From Cellulomonas sp. C5510 (GTDB taxonomy: Bacteria > Actinomycetota > Actinomycetes > Actinomycetales > Cellulomonadaceae): DNA of 64,000 bases. The translations under genes and the position numbers were made by a program. The notes under the pieces are model-generated. The model did not search any database. It was not told the origin of the DNA and saw only the letters and a program-made list of their open reading frames with translations. Where the stretch lies: positions 1,116,001 to 1,180,000 of the forward strand of contig NZ_CP081862.1 in NCBI RefSeq assembly GCF_019797765.1, in the 5' to 3' direction. Positions 53,068-61,395 of this stretch are shown in pieces; the stretch's first letter is position 1, and each line of letters opens with the position of its first letter.

Positions 53068-54219
53068 GTGAAGGTCGTCGTCGCGCTCGACTCGTTCAAG
53101 GGCTGCCTCAGCAGCGCCGAGGCGGGCGACGCCGCACGCGTCGGCGTGCTCGCGGCGGTGCCGGGCGCCGACGTGCGCGTGGTCCCGGTCGCCGACGGCG
53201 GCGAGGGCACGGTCGACGCGCTGCTGGCCGCCGTCGCCGGGCAGCGGGTGGAGGCGTCGACGGTCGACGCGCTCGGCCGGCCGGTGACCGCGGCGTACGC
53301 GCTGCTGCCGGACGGGACCGCGGTGGTCGAGGCCGCGTCGTGCGTGGGGCCGGCCCAGGTCGGCCCGGTGGACGCGACGTTGCCGCCGAGGGCCGGCTCG
53401 GCCGGGGTCGGCCTGCTGGTGCGTCACGCCGTCGACGCGGGCGCCCGGCGGGTGGCGGTCGCCCTGGGCGGGACCGCGTGCACCGACGGCGGCGCGGGTC
53501 TGCTGATCGCCCTCGGGGCCCGCGTGAGCGACGCCGACGGCCGCCCGGTGCCGGCGGCGGGGGTGAACCCGCTGTGGTCGCCCTGCGCGCTGGACCCGTC
53601 GTCGCTGCCCGACCTCGGGGACGTCGGGCTGCTCGTGCTGACGGACGTCGACAGCCCGCTGCACGGGCCGGCCGGCGCCGCCCACGTGTTCGCGCCGCAG
53701 AAGGGTGCCACCGCCGTCCAGGTGCGGCACCTGGACGACCGGCTCGCCGCGTGGGGTGCCGCGCTCGCTGCCGCGGGCCGGCCGGTGGCGGACCTGCCGG
53801 GCGCGGGGGCCGCGGGCGGTCTGGGCGCGGCGCTGCTCGCGCTCGGGGCGCGGCGCGAGCCGGGGTTCGCGTTCGTCGCCCGGGCCGCCGGACTCGCGGA
53901 CGCGCTCGTCGGCGCCGACCTCGTCCTGACCGGGGAGGGGCGCGTCGACGGGCAGACCGCCCACGGCAAGGCCCCGGCCGGCGTCGCGGCGCTGGCCCGG
54001 GACGCCGGGGCGGTCGTCGTGGCGCTCGCCGGGTCGGTCGCGCGGGGCGGCGACCCGGGCGCCACCGCGCCGTTCGACGCGGTGCTCGCCGTGCAGTCGG
54101 GGCCGCGCCCGCTCGCGGAGGCGCTGGACCCCGGGATCGCGTCGGACGAGCTCGCCGCCACGGCCGGCGAGGTGGCCCGCCTGGTGCGCGCCGCGGGCCG
54201 GCACCACTCCCGCGGGTAG
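53068..54219 (+). CDS. Glycerate 2-kinase (GlxK/GarK family)
   Basis: Phosphorylates D-glycerate with ATP. About 383 residues. KVVVALDSFKGCLSSAEAGD at the N-terminus, VADGGEGTVDALL, GLGGTACTDGG-like ALGGTACTDGGAGLLIALGA, and VFAPQKGAT are hallmarks of this family; VLTGEGRVDGQTAHGKAP lies near residue 290. GTG 53068 is preferred over GTG 53056 because GGGAGG ends 4 bases before it and family members begin exactly here. It starts 18 bases after cimA and may be transcribed with it, but no metabolic link to isoleucine is obvious. Confidence 0.93.
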   Translation: MKVVVALDSFKGCLSSAEAGDAARVGVLAAVPGADVRVVPVADGGEGTVDALLAAVAGQRVEASTVDALGRPVTAAYALLPDGTAVVEAASCVGPAQVGPVDATLPPRAGSAGVGLLVRHAVDAGARRVAVALGGTACTDGGAGLLIALGARVSDADGRPVPAAGVNPLWSPCALDPSSLPDLGDVGLLVLTDVDSPLHGPAGAAHVFAPQKGATAVQVRHLDDRLAAWGAALAAAGRPVADLPGAGAAGGLGAALLALGARREPGFAFVARAAGLADALVGADLVLTGEGRVDGQTAHGKAPAGVAALARDAGAVVVALAGSVARGGDPGATAPFDAVLAVQSGPRPLAEALDPGIASDELAATAGEVARLVRAAGRHHSRG

Positions 54220-54383
54220 CCGGGAGGCCCTCCACCGGGCCTGCCCTCGCCGGGCCGTCGCTCGGGACCGCGCCGTCCTGCGGTCCGGATCCGTGCGGAC
54301 GGGCGCGCCGGGTGCGCCCGCGTGATCGGGTCCTTACGTGGGCCTGGGCCGGGGCCCGGGGTGGGGTGCGGACGCGGCGGGCC

Positions 54384-54396
54384 TAGGATCGGCATC
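54384..54396 (+). promoter_or_regulatory. Leaderless promoter of lplA
   Basis: TAGGAT at 54384-54389 lies 7 bases before GTG 54397. Same box and spacing as upstream of leuB. It supports GTG 54397 over the longer open frame. Confidence 0.6.
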
Positions 54397-55473
54397 GTGC
54401 GTGGTGAGTACAAGGTCCCCGGTGGCAAGCTCGTGGCGGCGGACGTGGAGGTCGCGGACGGCGCCCTCGCCGACGTCCGGATCAGCGGGGACTTCTTCCT
54501 CGAACCCGACGCCGCGCTCGCGGTCATCGACGCGTCGCTGCGCGGCCGCCCCGCCGACGCGCGGGTGCCGGACCTCACGGTGGCCGTCGAGGACGGGCTG
54601 CGGCGCGCCGAGGCCGACGGCACGCTCGACGCCCCGGTGCACATGGTCGGCTTCACGGCCGAGGCCGTGGCGATCGCCGTGCGGCGCGCACTGGGCCACG
54701 CGACGTCCTGGCAGGACCACACGTTCGAGCTCATCCGGCCCGGTGCGCTGCCGCCCGCCGTGCTGGGCGCGCTGGACCAGGTGCTGACCGAGGAGCTCGC
54801 CGCCGGCCGTCGCGGCCCGACGCTGCGGTTCTGGGAGTGGGACGAGCGCGCCGTGTTCATCGGGTCGTTCCAGTCGCTGCGCAACGAGGTGGACCCGGAG
54901 GGTGCGGCGAAGCACGACGTGACCGTGGTCCGGCGGATCTCCGGCGGCGGGGCCATGTTCATGGAGGCCGGCAACTGCATCACGTTCTCGCTCGTGGTGC
55001 CGGCGTCGCTCGTCGACGGCCTGTCGTTCGAGCAGTCGTACCGGTTCCTCGACGACTGGGTGATCGGCGCGCTGGCCGACGTGGGCGTCACCGCGACGTT
55101 CTCCGGGCTGAACGACATCGCGTCGCCGGCCGGGAAGATCGCCGGGTCCGCGCAGAAGCGCCTGGCCGGCGGGGCGGTGCTGCACCACATGACGATGGCC
55201 TACGACATCGACGCGGACAGGATGCTCGAGGTGCTGCGCATCGGCCGGGAGAAGCTGTCCGACAAGGGCACGACGAGCGCGAACAAGCGGGTGGACCCGG
55301 TGCGGTCCCAGACCGGCCTGCCGCGCGAGCAGGTCATCGACGCGTTCGTCACGCACTTCCGGTCGCGGTACCGGACGGTCGACGGCGACCTCCGGCCGGA
55401 GGAGCTGGAGCGGGCGCAGCAGCTGGTCGAGGAGAAGTTCGGCAACCCGGAGTGGACGGCGCGCGTGCCGTGA
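54397..55473 (+). CDS. lplA: Lipoate-protein ligase A family protein, accessory domain first
   Basis: Attaches lipoate, or a related acid, to a lysine of 2-oxoacid dehydrogenase or GcvH domains using ATP. About 358 residues. The catalytic BPL/LplA domain occupies residues about 130-330, with RRISGGGAMFMEAGNCITFS and the lipoyl-AMP lysine K247 in PAGKIAGSAQKRL. The first 85 residues (GEYKVPGGKLVAADVEVADG, ISGDFFLEPDAALAVI) match the small accessory domain that follows the catalytic domain in E. coli LplA. Here it precedes it, a permuted order. The C-terminus has a RYRTVDGDLRPEELERAQQL tail. Lipoate scavenging is likely. Confidence 0.86.
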   Translation: MRGEYKVPGGKLVAADVEVADGALADVRISGDFFLEPDAALAVIDASLRGRPADARVPDLTVAVEDGLRRAEADGTLDAPVHMVGFTAEAVAIAVRRALGHATSWQDHTFELIRPGALPPAVLGALDQVLTEELAAGRRGPTLRFWEWDERAVFIGSFQSLRNEVDPEGAAKHDVTVVRRISGGGAMFMEAGNCITFSLVVPASLVDGLSFEQSYRFLDDWVIGALADVGVTATFSGLNDIASPAGKIAGSAQKRLAGGAVLHHMTMAYDIDADRMLEVLRIGREKLSDKGTTSANKRVDPVRSQTGLPREQVIDAFVTHFRSRYRTVDGDLRPEELERAQQLVEEKFGNPEWTARVP

Positions 55474-55570
55474 GCCGGCAGCACGGCGACCGCACGACCG
55501 CGGCAGGACCAGGGTCGGGTCGGGGAGGTCCCCGATGCGCAGGAGCGGTGGCGTCCGTCAGGCTGGTGCC

Positions 55571-55969
55571 GTGAAGCTCTTGCTCAACCTCATCTGGCTC
55601 GTGTTCGGCGGCCTGTGGCTCGCGCTCGGCTACGTGGTCGCCGGGATCATCTGCTGCGTGCTCGTCGTGACCATCCCGTTCGGCATCGCGTCGTTCCGGA
55701 TGGCGTCGTACGCGCTGTGGCCGTTCGGTCGGACCATCGTCGACCGGCCGACCGCCGGCGCGATGTCGACGATCGGCAACGTCATCTGGATCCTCGTGGC
55801 CGGTTGGTGGCTGGTGCTCGGGCACCTGACGACGGCGCTCGCGCAGGCGATCACGATCATCGGGATCCCGCTGGCGATCGCGAACCTCAAGATGATCCCG
55901 GTCTCGCTCGTGCCGCTCGGCAAGCAGATCGTGCCGACGGACCGGGCACTGGCGGCGTACGGGCGCTGA
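55571..55969 (+). CDS. YccF-family inner membrane protein
   Basis: 132 residues with two similar halves. Each half has a pair of hydrophobic helices: LLLNLIWLVFGGLWLALGYV and VAGIICCVLVVTIPFGIASF; then IGNVIWILVAGWWLVLGHL and TTALAQAITIIGIPLAIANL. Each half ends in a FRMASYALWPFG / LKMIPVSLVPLG motif typical of YccF (DUF307). GTG 55571 has CAGGCT six bases upstream. Function unknown. It stands alone on the plus strand, convergent with the DUF202 pair. Confidence 0.88.
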   Translation: MKLLLNLIWLVFGGLWLALGYVVAGIICCVLVVTIPFGIASFRMASYALWPFGRTIVDRPTAGAMSTIGNVIWILVAGWWLVLGHLTTALAQAITIIGIPLAIANLKMIPVSLVPLGKQIVPTDRALAAYGR

Positions 55970-56062
55970 GCCCCGCGGCGGCCTCCGACCCCGGTCCGCC
56001 GCGGCGCCGCGTCGGCCGCGGCGTCGCGTCGGCCCCGGCGTCGCGTCGGCCCCGGCGTCGCG

Positions 56063-56446
56063 TCAGACCGCCGCGTGCCGCAGGACGAGGACCAGCGCGG
56101 CCACACCGAGCACCGCCGCGGCCAGCGCCGTCGCACCGAGGGCAGCACCGCCGGGCGTGCGCGCGCCGGCGGGGACCGGGGCGCCCGGCCCGCGGTCGGG
56201 GTGCGCGTCGTCGACGACCGCGGCCCAGAGCACGGCCCGGCGGGCGCCCGCCCGGTCGAGCGCGAGCGCGCCGAGCAGCCCGAGCGCCGTGGCCCCCCAG
56301 ACCGACGCTCCGAGCCACGGCTCGAGCACGCGGCCGGCGACCAGCGAACCCACCGCGACGGACAGCGAGGTGCGGCGCCACGCGAGCGCCGTGCGCTCCG
56401 GCTGCGCCCCGGGCGGGGCGGTGTGCGCCCGGCTCGCGGTGCTCAC
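56063..56446 (-). CDS. DUF202 family membrane protein, copy 2
   Basis: 127 residues, two to three membrane helices. The N-terminus is polar, followed by QPERTALAWRRTSLSVAVGS, the DUF202 signature (a basic helix that reads like R-T-x-L-A-W-x-R-T). Then come GASVWGATALGLLGALALDR and a C-terminal helix ATALAAAVLGVAALVLVLR. The GTG start overlaps the upstream DUF202 stop as GTGA. Last gene of the yggS unit. Function unknown; E. coli YidH is a relative. Confidence 0.8.
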   Translation of the reverse strand: MSTASRAHTAPPGAQPERTALAWRRTSLSVAVGSLVAGRVLEPWLGASVWGATALGLLGALALDRAGARRAVLWAAVVDDAHPDRGPGAPVPAGARTPGGAALGATALAAAVLGVAALVLVLRHAAV

Positions 56447-56814
56447 CGCAGCAGCAGCCCGACGAGCACGAGCACGCCGGCCAGCGCCACACCGGCGGCG
56501 AGCGGGCCGCTGAACGCCGGTGCCGGCAGCGGGTCCCGCTCGCGCAGGGCCCGCTCGGCGCGCGCCCAGCCGAGCCACGCCTGCGCCGGCGCGGCGATCC
56601 CCAGCAGGAGCAGCAGCACGGCGGCCGCGAGGCGCAGGTGCGGTTCCACGGGCAGGTCCAGGGCCTCCAGGGCCACGCCACCGGCGAGCAGCGCGAGCGC
56701 CGTGCGGACCCAGGCGAGGAACGTCCGCTCGTTCGCGAGCGAGAACCGGCCGTCGGGCTCGGTGCCGCGGGCGTACACCCGCCGGGGGAGCCGGCGGTCG
56801 GCGGGCGCGGTCAC
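56443..56814 (-). CDS. DUF202 family membrane protein, copy 1
   Basis: About 123 residues with three predicted helices. FSLANERTFLAWVRTALALL is a textbook DUF202 (YidH) motif. It is followed by a helix with LRLAAAVLLLLLGIAAPAQA and a last one near AAGVALAGVLVLVGLLL. GTG 56814 overlaps the yggS stop as GTGA, and its own stop overlaps copy 2 in the same way. The two DUF202 proteins are unlike in sequence and may form a heteromeric membrane complex. The link to yggS is positional only. Confidence 0.83.
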   Translation of the reverse strand: MTAPADRRLPRRVYARGTEPDGRFSLANERTFLAWVRTALALLAGGVALEALDLPVEPHLRLAAAVLLLLLGIAAPAQAWLGWARAERALRERDPLPAPAFSGPLAAGVALAGVLVLVGLLLR

Positions 56815-57590
56815 GCCGCCGGGGCCGTTCCCGGGACGCCCGCGCGGACCGGCCGCGGGCCGAACACGGCTGTGCCGATGCGCACGATGGTCGCCCCCTC
56901 GGCCACGGCCGCCTCGAGGTCGCGGCTCATGCCCATGGACAGCTCGACGGCGTCGCCGGTGCCCGCCTCCCCGCTGCCGGAGACCTTGTCCCGCAGGTCG
57001 CGTAGCGCGGCGTACCCGGCGCGCACGGCCCGTTCGTCGGGTGTGTTCGCGCCGACCGTCATGAACCCGCGCAGCTGCAGCCGGTGGTGTCCGGCGACCG
57101 CCCGGACCACGTCGAGCGCGTCCTGCGGCGCGGCACCGTGCTTGGTGGGCTCGCCGGAGACGTTGACCTGCACCAGCACGTCGAGCGTCCGGTCGTCGTC
57201 GGCGCACCGGCGCGCGAGCCGGTCGGCCAGGGCCGTGGAGTCGACGCTCTGCACGCAGGTGGCCCAGCGCAGCGCGGCGTTGACCTTGTTGGACTGCAGC
57301 GGGCCGATGAGGTGCAGCTCGGGCGCGAGGTCGGCGAGGTCCGGCCCCTTGGCGACGAGCTCCTGCACCCGGTTCTCGCCGAGCAGCACCCGACGGGCGG
57401 TGCCGGCCGTGGTGGCGGCCCCGGCGATGTCGGCGAGCACCGCCGCGCGCACCGTCGCGGCGTCCTGGGTCTTGGTGGCCAGCAGCAGCCGCACCGAGCC
57501 GGCGGGGCGGCCCGCGGCGGACTCGGCGGCCGCGACCCGGGAGCGGACGCGCGCCAGCCGCTCCGCGAGCTCGGTCGCGCCGGTCGTCAT
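56811..57590 (-). CDS. YggS-family PLP homeostasis protein
   Basis: Binds pyridoxal phosphate and buffers the vitamin B6 pool; no enzymatic reaction is established. 259 residues, a single alanine-racemase-like barrel. The PLP lysine is K40 in LLLATKTQDAATV. LLGENRVQELVAKGP, LHLIGPLQSNKVNAAL, VLVQVNVSGEPTKHG and LSMGMSRDLEAAVAEGAT with the IVRIGTAVFGPR end are all typical. ATG 57590 has a minus-strand TAGGGT (plus 57598-57603) 7 bases upstream, so it is probably leaderless. Head of a three-gene unit with two DUF202 proteins. In many actinobacteria yggS sits near ftsZ; here it does not. Confidence 0.94.
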   Translation of the reverse strand: MTTGATELAERLARVRSRVAAAESAAGRPAGSVRLLLATKTQDAATVRAAVLADIAGAATTAGTARRVLLGENRVQELVAKGPDLADLAPELHLIGPLQSNKVNAALRWATCVQSVDSTALADRLARRCADDDRTLDVLVQVNVSGEPTKHGAAPQDALDVVRAVAGHHRLQLRGFMTVGANTPDERAVRAGYAALRDLRDKVSGSGEAGTGDAVELSMGMSRDLEAAVAEGATIVRIGTAVFGPRPVRAGVPGTAPAA

Positions 57591-57632
57591 GTGTCCGACC
57601 CTAATCGCTCCGGCGGCGGGCGCCCGGCGCCG

Positions 57633-58127
57633 TCAGCCGCGGGCGATGTCCGCGACGGTCGCCGCCGTCAGACGGATCAGGTCGTCCGGGGCGAGCTCGA
57701 CGTCGAGGCCGCGGCGTCCGCCGGACACGAACACGGTGTCGAACAGCTGCGCCGTCTCGTCGACGACGGTCGGGTGCGCCGTCCTCTGACCGAGCGGGGA
57801 GATCCCTCCGACCACGTACCCGGTCGCGCGCTCCGCGGCCGCGGGGTCGGCCATCACGGCCTTCTTCCCGCCGACGGCGCTCGCGAGCGCCTTGAGGTCG
57901 AGCTTCCCGGCGACGGGCACGACGGCCACCGTCAGCGTCCCGTCGACCGAGGCCATGAGGGTCTTGTAGACCTGCTCCGGGTCGATGCCCAGCACCTCGG
58001 CGGCCTCGAGCCCGTAGCCGACCGTGCTGCGCGGGTCGTGCTCGTAGGCGTGCGCGGTGTGCGGGACCCCGGCGGCGGTCAGCGCGACGAGCGCGGGCGT
58101 GCCGGACGGCGGCTGCTTGCGGCTCAC
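57633..58127 (-). CDS. ybaK: YbaK-type Cys-tRNA(Pro) deacylase
   Basis: Hydrolyses Cys mischarged on tRNA(Pro). 164 residues, a single YbaK/EbsC domain. The key lysine region is VYKTLMASVDGTLTVAVVPV, with LDLKALASAVGGKKAVMADP, the GYVVGGISPLGQRTAHPT loop and a VFVSGGRRGLDVELAPDDL end. GTG 58127 has a minus-strand TAGGCT (plus 58134-58139) 6 bases upstream, so it is probably leaderless. It is divergent from the TPP riboswitch promoter, with only about 30 bases between the two -10 boxes. Confidence 0.93.
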   Translation of the reverse strand: MSRKQPPSGTPALVALTAAGVPHTAHAYEHDPRSTVGYGLEAAEVLGIDPEQVYKTLMASVDGTLTVAVVPVAGKLDLKALASAVGGKKAVMADPAAAERATGYVVGGISPLGQRTAHPTVVDETAQLFDTVFVSGGRRGLDVELAPDDLIRLTAATVADIARG

Positions 58128-58167
58128 GGGGCCAGCCTAGGGCGCGCCCCGTCCGCCCCGGTGCTGC

Positions 58168-58173
58168 TAGCGT
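58168..58173 (+). promoter_or_regulatory. Promoter of the riboswitch-ykoFEDC operon
   Basis: TAGCGT matches TANNNT and lies about 10 bases before the predicted 5' end of the TPP aptamer, so transcription would start at the aptamer's first helix. Confidence 0.5.
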
Positions 58174-58177
58174 GCGG

Positions 58178-58270
58178 GGCAGCACGGGAGTCCGGTGAGC
58201 CGGGCTGAGAGGGAGTACTCGAACTCCGACCGTTGAACCTGATCTGGGTCATGCCAGCGCAGGGAGCGAC
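58178..58270 (+). promoter_or_regulatory. Thiamine pyrophosphate (TPP/THI) riboswitch
   Basis: Contains the conserved aptamer cores CTGAGAGGG (58205-58213) and ACCGTTGAACCTGATCTGG (58229-58247), followed by TCATGCCAGCGCAGGGAG. The 5' ACGGGAG and 3' CGCAGGGAG sides can form the closing helix. Downstream, GTGCTG (58305-58310) can pair with CAGCAC (58318-58323) directly before AGGAGG (58324-58329), a possible expression platform near the ribosome site. It precedes thiamine/HMP transporter genes, the expected target; bound TPP would lower their expression. Confidence 0.95.
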
Positions 58271-58333
58271 ATCGCAGGATGCCGGGCACCCGTCCGCGTC
58301 CCCCGTGCTGATCCGACCAGCACAGGAGGACGC

Positions 58334-58987
58334 ATGACCCCGACACCGACGCCCGTCCGGCCCGCGGAGGCCGCCGACCTGGTCGCCGACCCGCTCCGGT
58401 TCGGGGTGGGCGCCCGCGTCACCGTCGCCGTGATGTGCGACCGGTACGTCGAGGTGGTCCTCGGCGTGCTCGGGTCGGTCCGCACCGACGGGCTGGTGGT
58501 GCAGACCGGCGACGTCAGCACCTACGTCGGAGGCCACGAGGCGGACCTGCTCCGGTACCTCACCGACCTCGTGGACGCCGTGGCCGCCACGGGCGAGCAC
58601 GCCGCCGTCACGCTGCACCTGTCGCGGGGCTGCCCGGGCGAGGTGCGGTGCGCGCTGCCCGGAGGGGCGGGCCCGCGCGAGGTCGTGCTGCCGCCCGGCC
58701 GGCGCACCGGCCGCTCCGGCGCGGCCGAGTGGGCGCTGTACCCGCTGGCCGACGACGTCCGCGCGGGGGTGGTGCCCGACCACATGCGGGACATCGAGGC
58801 GGCGATCGACCTGGCCCGGGCGAGCGGCACGTTCCGGGGCTCCGAGCACTTCGTCACCCGGCTGGAGGGCGACGTGGGAGCGCTCGTGGAGACGGTGGTC
58901 GGCGCCTGGGCGCGTGCGGGGCGCGGCGTGCAGCACGTGACGAGCCACGTCACCTTCTCGCTCAACAGCCCGACCCGCCGTGGCTGA
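58334..58987 (+). CDS. ykoF: YkoF-family thiamine/HMP-binding protein
   Basis: 217 residues. VGARVTVAVMCDRYVEVVLG starts the first YkoF repeat. VVQTGDVSTYVGGHEADLLR bears the thiamine-binding face, and GEHAAVTLHLSRGCPGE ends it. A second repeat begins near WALYPLADDV and ends with HFVTRLEGDVGALVETVVGAW. Structural work on B. subtilis YkoF shows thiamine binding; a role in the HMP/thiamine transporter is inferred from the operon. ATG 58334 has AGGAGG 4 bases upstream and lies below a TPP riboswitch. Overlaps ykoE by 8 bases. Confidence 0.9.
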   Translation: MTPTPTPVRPAEAADLVADPLRFGVGARVTVAVMCDRYVEVVLGVLGSVRTDGLVVQTGDVSTYVGGHEADLLRYLTDLVDAVAATGEHAAVTLHLSRGCPGEVRCALPGGAGPREVVLPPGRRTGRSGAAEWALYPLADDVRAGVVPDHMRDIEAAIDLARASGTFRGSEHFVTRLEGDVGALVETVVGAWARAGRGVQHVTSHVTFSLNSPTRRG

Positions 58988-59612
58988 GGGCGTCGTGGGC
59001 GCGCGCCGGCGGGAGCCGCTCGCGCTCAAGGACATCGTGCTGATGGTCGTGCTGGGGGTGGTGTTCGGGTTCCTGTACTGGGCGCTCGTCCAGGCGTGGA
59101 ACGGTCTCGCGGTGCTCATGGGGCCCGCGGGCGACCTCGCGCAGCACGTGCTGCTGGGCGGGTGGCTGCTGGTGGCCCCGGTCGCCGTCGCGATCATCCG
59201 GCGGCCCGGCGTGGGGATCCTCGCCGAGGTGATCGCCTCGGTGGTCGAGGTGGTGTTCCTCGGGTCTCCGGTGGGGCCGCTGCTGGTCGTCGCCGCGCTG
59301 CTGCAGGGCCTCGGCAGCGAGATCCCGTTCGCGCTCGGCCGGTACCGGCGGTTCGGCTGGGGCCGGTTCGCCGCCTCCGGGCTGCTCGGCGCGACGCTGG
59401 TGTTCGGCTGGTCGGCGTTCCGGTTCGGCTGGTACGGGCAGGACGTGCTGGTGCTGCGGCTGGTGCTCCAGGCCGTGTCGGGCGTCGTCCTGGGCGGCCT
59501 GCTGGCGAAGGTCGTCGTCGACGCCCTGCACCGGACCGGCGTGCTCGACGGGTTCGCGATCGGACGCGCGGTTGCGGCCGGGCGCCCGGTGCCCCGGCGC
59601 CGTGCCGGCTGA
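58980..59612 (+). CDS. ykoE: YkoE-type ECF transporter substrate-binding membrane component
   Basis: 210 residues, about five to six membrane helices (LKDIVLMVVLGVVFGFLYWA, LLGGWLLVAPVAVAIIRR, VGPLLVVAALLQGLGSEIPF and others). RRPGVGILAEVIASVVEVVF and LGSEIPFALGRYRRFGWGRF are characteristic of the ThiW/YkoE S-component, which captures thiamine precursor HMP or thiamine. GTG 58980 overlaps the ykoF stop by 8 bases. With the ATPase YkoD and the transmembrane YkoC it forms an energy-coupling-factor type importer. Confidence 0.92.
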   Translation: MAEGVVGARRREPLALKDIVLMVVLGVVFGFLYWALVQAWNGLAVLMGPAGDLAQHVLLGGWLLVAPVAVAIIRRPGVGILAEVIASVVEVVFLGSPVGPLLVVAALLQGLGSEIPFALGRYRRFGWGRFAASGLLGATLVFGWSAFRFGWYGQDVLVLRLVLQAVSGVVLGGLLAKVVVDALHRTGVLDGFAIGRAVAAGRPVPRRRAG

Positions 59613-61395
59613 CGCGCCGGCCCCGGTGGCGCCCGCTGTCCCGCCGGCGCCCGGGGTCGTGCTGGACGTGTCCGGGCTGGAGGCCGTGCTCGACGGCGGC
59701 GCCGGCGTCGGCCCGGTCGACCTGCGGCTCGCACCGGGGGAGCAGGTCCTCGTGCTCGGGCCCTCGGGGGCGGGGAAGTCGACGCTGCTGCGCTGCCTGC
59801 ACGGCGCGGTGCCGCACGCGGTGCCCGCCCACGTCGAGGGAGGGGTCCTCGTCGCCGGCCGCGCGGTCGCGGAGCACGGCGTCGCGGCGCTCGCGGACGT
59901 GGTCGGCGTGCTCGCGCAGGACCCCGAGACCGGGGTGTGCCTGGCCGACGTCACGGACGAGGTCGCGTTCCCGCTGGAGAACCTCGGGACGCCGCCGGAC
60001 GTGATCGGACCGGCGGTCGCGGCGGCGCTCGGCGCGGCCGGGGCGGGGGCTCTCGCGGGCCGCCGCACGGACGCGCTGTCCGGCGGCGAGCTCCAGCGGG
60101 TCGCCCTCGCGGCCGCCGTCGTGGCGGGACCGCGGCTGCTGCTGCTCGACGAGCCGACGTCGATGCTGGACGCGGACGGGGTGGCGGCGGTGCGGGACGC
60201 GCTCGCCGTCACGCGCGCCGCGACCGGGGCCGCGTGCGTCCTGGTCGAGCACCGGCTCGACGCGCTCGCGGGGGACGCGGGCGTCGCCGGGCTGCCGGGG
60301 CGGTGGGTCGTGCTGTCGGCCGACGGGCGCGTGACCCACGACGGCCCCGCCGCCCGTGTCGCACGGGAGGCGGGGCCGGAGCTACTCGCCCGCGGCTGCT
60401 GGCTGCCGGAGGACGTCGAGATCGCGACGGTCCTCGGCGGCGCGGTCGGCGGGCCCGGGCAGCGCGACCGGGTCCTGGCCCTCGCCGCCGCCGCACCGCC
60501 GGGCCCGGTGACCGCACCGCGGGGGGAGGTGCTGCTGGCGGCGCGCGGCCTGGCGGCAGGGCGCGGCGGGCCCGCACCCCGTCACGGCCGGCGCTCCCGC
60601 CGCGGCCCCGTGCCCGAACCGGTGCTCCGGGACGTGGACCTCGAGCTGCGCGCGGGCGAGGTGGTGGCGCTCGTCGGGGCGAACGGCGCAGGGAAGTCCA
60701 CGCTGCTCGCGTGCCTCGCCGGGCTGCTGCCGCCGCTCGCCGGCGTCGTGGACGGGGCGCGCGCCGGGCTGGTGGCCCAGAACCCCGAGCACCAGATCGC
60801 CGCCCGCACCGTGCGGGCGGAGGTCGCCGTCGGGCTGCCGCCCGGTCCGGCGACGGACGCCCGGGTCGCCGAGGCGCTCGAGCGGTTCGGCCTGACGGCG
60901 CTCGCGGACCGGGACCCGCACCGGCTGTCCGGCGGTGAGCAGCGCCGGCTGAGCCTGGCCGCGATGCTCGTGCACGACCGCGGGGTGCTGCTGGCCGACG
61001 AGCCGACGTTCGGGCTGGACCGGCACGGCACCGCGGCCGTCCTCGGTGCGCTCGCGCAGACGGCGCGCGCGGGACGGGCCGTGCTGCTGAGCTGCCACGA
61101 CCTGCGCGCGGTCGCGTCGTGCGCGGACCGGGTGCTGGTGCTCGCCGGCGGCCGGCTGGTCGCGGACGTGGACCCGCTCACCCTGCTGCGGGACCCGAGG
61201 CTGCTCGACGCCGCCCGGCTGCGCCCGTCGCGGCTGCTGCGCTGGCTCGCCGAGGCCGCGGACGACGCGGGGCGGCTGCGGGACGCGCTCGCGGCGCTGG
61301 ACGCCCGCGGCGTGACCACGGCCGGTGCGGCGACCACGGTCGCGGCCGGGCCCGCCGCGCCCGCGGGCGAGCGGACGGAGGTGCCGGCCCCGTGA
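59602..61395 (+). CDS. ykoD: YkoD, duplicated ABC ATPase of the thiamine/HMP ECF transporter
   Basis: About 597 residues with two ABC domains in one chain. First: Walker A GPSGAGKSTLLRC with K59, signature LSGGELQRVALAA, Walker B LLLLDEPTSMLD. Second, from about residue 325: Walker A GANGAGKSTLLAC with K365, Q-loop VAQNPEHQIAARTV, signature LSGGEQRRLSLAA, Walker B VLLADEPTFGLD. This fused pair is the usual CbiO-like motor of YkoEDC. GTG 59602 overlaps the ykoE stop; its own stop overlaps ykoC as GTGA. The linker between domains is Pro/Arg-rich. Confidence 0.93.
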   Translation: MPADAPAPVAPAVPPAPGVVLDVSGLEAVLDGGAGVGPVDLRLAPGEQVLVLGPSGAGKSTLLRCLHGAVPHAVPAHVEGGVLVAGRAVAEHGVAALADVVGVLAQDPETGVCLADVTDEVAFPLENLGTPPDVIGPAVAAALGAAGAGALAGRRTDALSGGELQRVALAAAVVAGPRLLLLDEPTSMLDADGVAAVRDALAVTRAATGAACVLVEHRLDALAGDAGVAGLPGRWVVLSADGRVTHDGPAARVAREAGPELLARGCWLPEDVEIATVLGGAVGGPGQRDRVLALAAAAPPGPVTAPRGEVLLAARGLAAGRGGPAPRHGRRSRRGPVPEPVLRDVDLELRAGEVVALVGANGAGKSTLLACLAGLLPPLAGVVDGARAGLVAQNPEHQIAARTVRAEVAVGLPPGPATDARVAEALERFGLTALADRDPHRLSGGEQRRLSLAAMLVHDRGVLLADEPTFGLDRHGTAAVLGALAQTARAGRAVLLSCHDLRAVASCADRVLVLAGGRLVADVDPLTLLRDPRLLDAARLRPSRLLRWLAEAADDAGRLRDALAALDARGVTTAGAATTVAAGPAAPAGERTEVPAP

